A stretch of DNA of 6,471 bases, from NCBI GenBank assembly GCA_002391185.1, contig DGRY01000017.1, forward strand, positions 1-6,471, written 5' to 3'. Position numbers and translations under genes: made by a program. Below the pieces are notes generated by a model, which saw only the letters and a program-made list of their open reading frames with translations, did no database searches and had not been told where the DNA came from. Shown here in pieces: positions 5,909 to 6,471 of this stretch. The stretch's first letter is position 1; every line of letters begins with the position of its first letter. The DNA is from Prevotella sp. UBA4376. GTDB lineage: Bacteria > Bacteroidota > Bacteroidia > Bacteroidales > Bacteroidaceae.

Positions 5909-6471
5909 ATGGCAAATAACGCAGAACTTGTTGCCCAGTGTGAGGCAAGAGCTAAGAAGTGGTTGTCGCCTTCTTTTGATGAGGCAACACGTAAAGAGGT
6001 TCAGGCTATGCTTGATGATGAAGATAAGAGCAATCTTATTGATGCTTTCTATCGTGATCTTGAGTTCGGTACAGGTGGTCTTCGTGGCATCATGGGTGCA
6101 GGAACCAATAGAATGAATATATATATTGTAGGTATGGCTACACAGGGCTTTGCCAACTATATCAATAAGACTTTCCCTGGTCGCAACGACCTGAGTGTTG
6201 TTGTGGGTCACGATTGCCGCAATAATGGACGTTTGTTTGCTGAGACAGTAGCTAACATCTTCTCGGCTAACGGTATTAAGGTTTATCTTTTCGAGAGCCT
6301 TCGTCCTACACCAGAGATTTCTTTTGCAATTCGTCAGCTTGGTTGCACAGCTGGTGTAAACGTAACAGCTTCTCACAATCCAAAGGAGTATAACGGCTAC
6401 AAGGCTTACTGGAGTGATGGTGCTCAAGTGCTTGCTCCTCACGACAAGGGTATTATTGATGAGGTGAACAA
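5909..6471 (+). CDS. Phosphoglucomutase/phosphomannomutase (N-terminal part, runs off the right edge)
   Basis: This enzyme of the alpha-D-phosphohexomutase superfamily interconverts hexose 1- and 6-phosphates (glucose and possibly mannose) in the cytoplasm, linking glycolysis with polysaccharide and nucleotide-sugar synthesis. The window holds 187 codons; full-length members of this PGM2-like branch have about 580 residues, so roughly two thirds is missing. Visible are LEFGTGGLRGIMGAGTNRMN (51-70), the substrate-binding start of domain 1; VVVGHDCRNNGRLFAE (97-112); RPTPEISFAI (132-141); and the catalytic loop TASHNPKEYNGYK (153-165). Ser155 is the residue that carries the phosphate. All key residues of this part are intact. 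The ATG at 5909 is favoured because it gives the family's usual short helical N-terminus and follows a good promoter. Sugar preference cannot be decided from this fragment. Confidence 0.95.
   Translation, partial: MANNAELVAQCEARAKKWLSPSFDEATRKEVQAMLDDEDKSNLIDAFYRDLEFGTGGLRGIMGAGTNRMNIYIVGMATQGFANYINKTFPGRNDLSVVVGHDCRNNGRLFAETVANIFSANGIKVYLFESLRPTPEISFAIRQLGCTAGVNVTASHNPKEYNGYKAYWSDGAQVLAPHDKGIIDEVN

Noticed and set aside
5843..6442. Long minus-strand frame opposite the phospho-sugar mutase
   Set aside because: It is a 199-codon shadow of a highly conserved enzyme gene and covers that gene's promoter; its translation has no recognisable features.

Overview
The window looks like ordinary chromosome from a Bacteroidales bacterium, most likely a Prevotella-type genus. 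The evidence is threefold. The proteins closely resemble Bacteroidales versions of RlmH, DUF4491 and phospho-sugar mutase. The base composition is moderate, with AT-rich intergenic DNA. Several start sites have Bacteroidetes-type -7 promoter boxes (TAnnTTTG, here TATCTTTG, TACCTTTG or TATTTTTG) and no strong Shine-Dalgarno sequence. The genus is an inference from memory of these families.

Layout from left to right: (1) 1-505, minus strand, the N-terminal 168 codons of a putative lipoprotein of unknown function, cut by the window edge. (2) 506-814, a divergent intergenic region. It carries the lipoprotein promoter, a perfect 16-bp palindrome inside that promoter's spacer, a second -7 box facing the first, and a promoter box plus a leader of about 150 nt for the next operon. 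(3) 815-4891, plus strand, a three-gene drug-efflux operon: a TolC-family outer membrane channel, an EmrA-like periplasmic adaptor and a 14-helix EmrB-like (DHA2) MFS permease. The genes are separated by 4 nt and then overlap by 1 nt. (4) 4946-4978, a strong hairpin terminator between convergent transcription units. (5) 5031-5788, minus strand, a small DUF4491 membrane protein gene whose stop overlaps the start of rlmH, the 23S rRNA pseudouridine methyltransferase gene. (6) 5789-5908, a divergent promoter region. (7) 5909 to the window end, plus strand, the N-terminal 187 codons of a phosphoglucomutase/phosphomannomutase, including its catalytic serine loop.

The three efflux genes should form one tripartite pump across both membranes: permease in the inner membrane, adaptor in the periplasm, channel in the outer membrane. 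The proton-driven substrate cannot be read from the sequence, and no regulator gene lies in the window. The right half holds housekeeping functions (ribosome modification and sugar-phosphate metabolism).

I see no RNA genes, CRISPR, insertion sequences or phage genes, and no convincing new biological system. The most interesting unexplained signals are the palindromes at 519-557 in the divergent region, the unidentified lipoprotein, and the degenerate MFS motifs in the permease.
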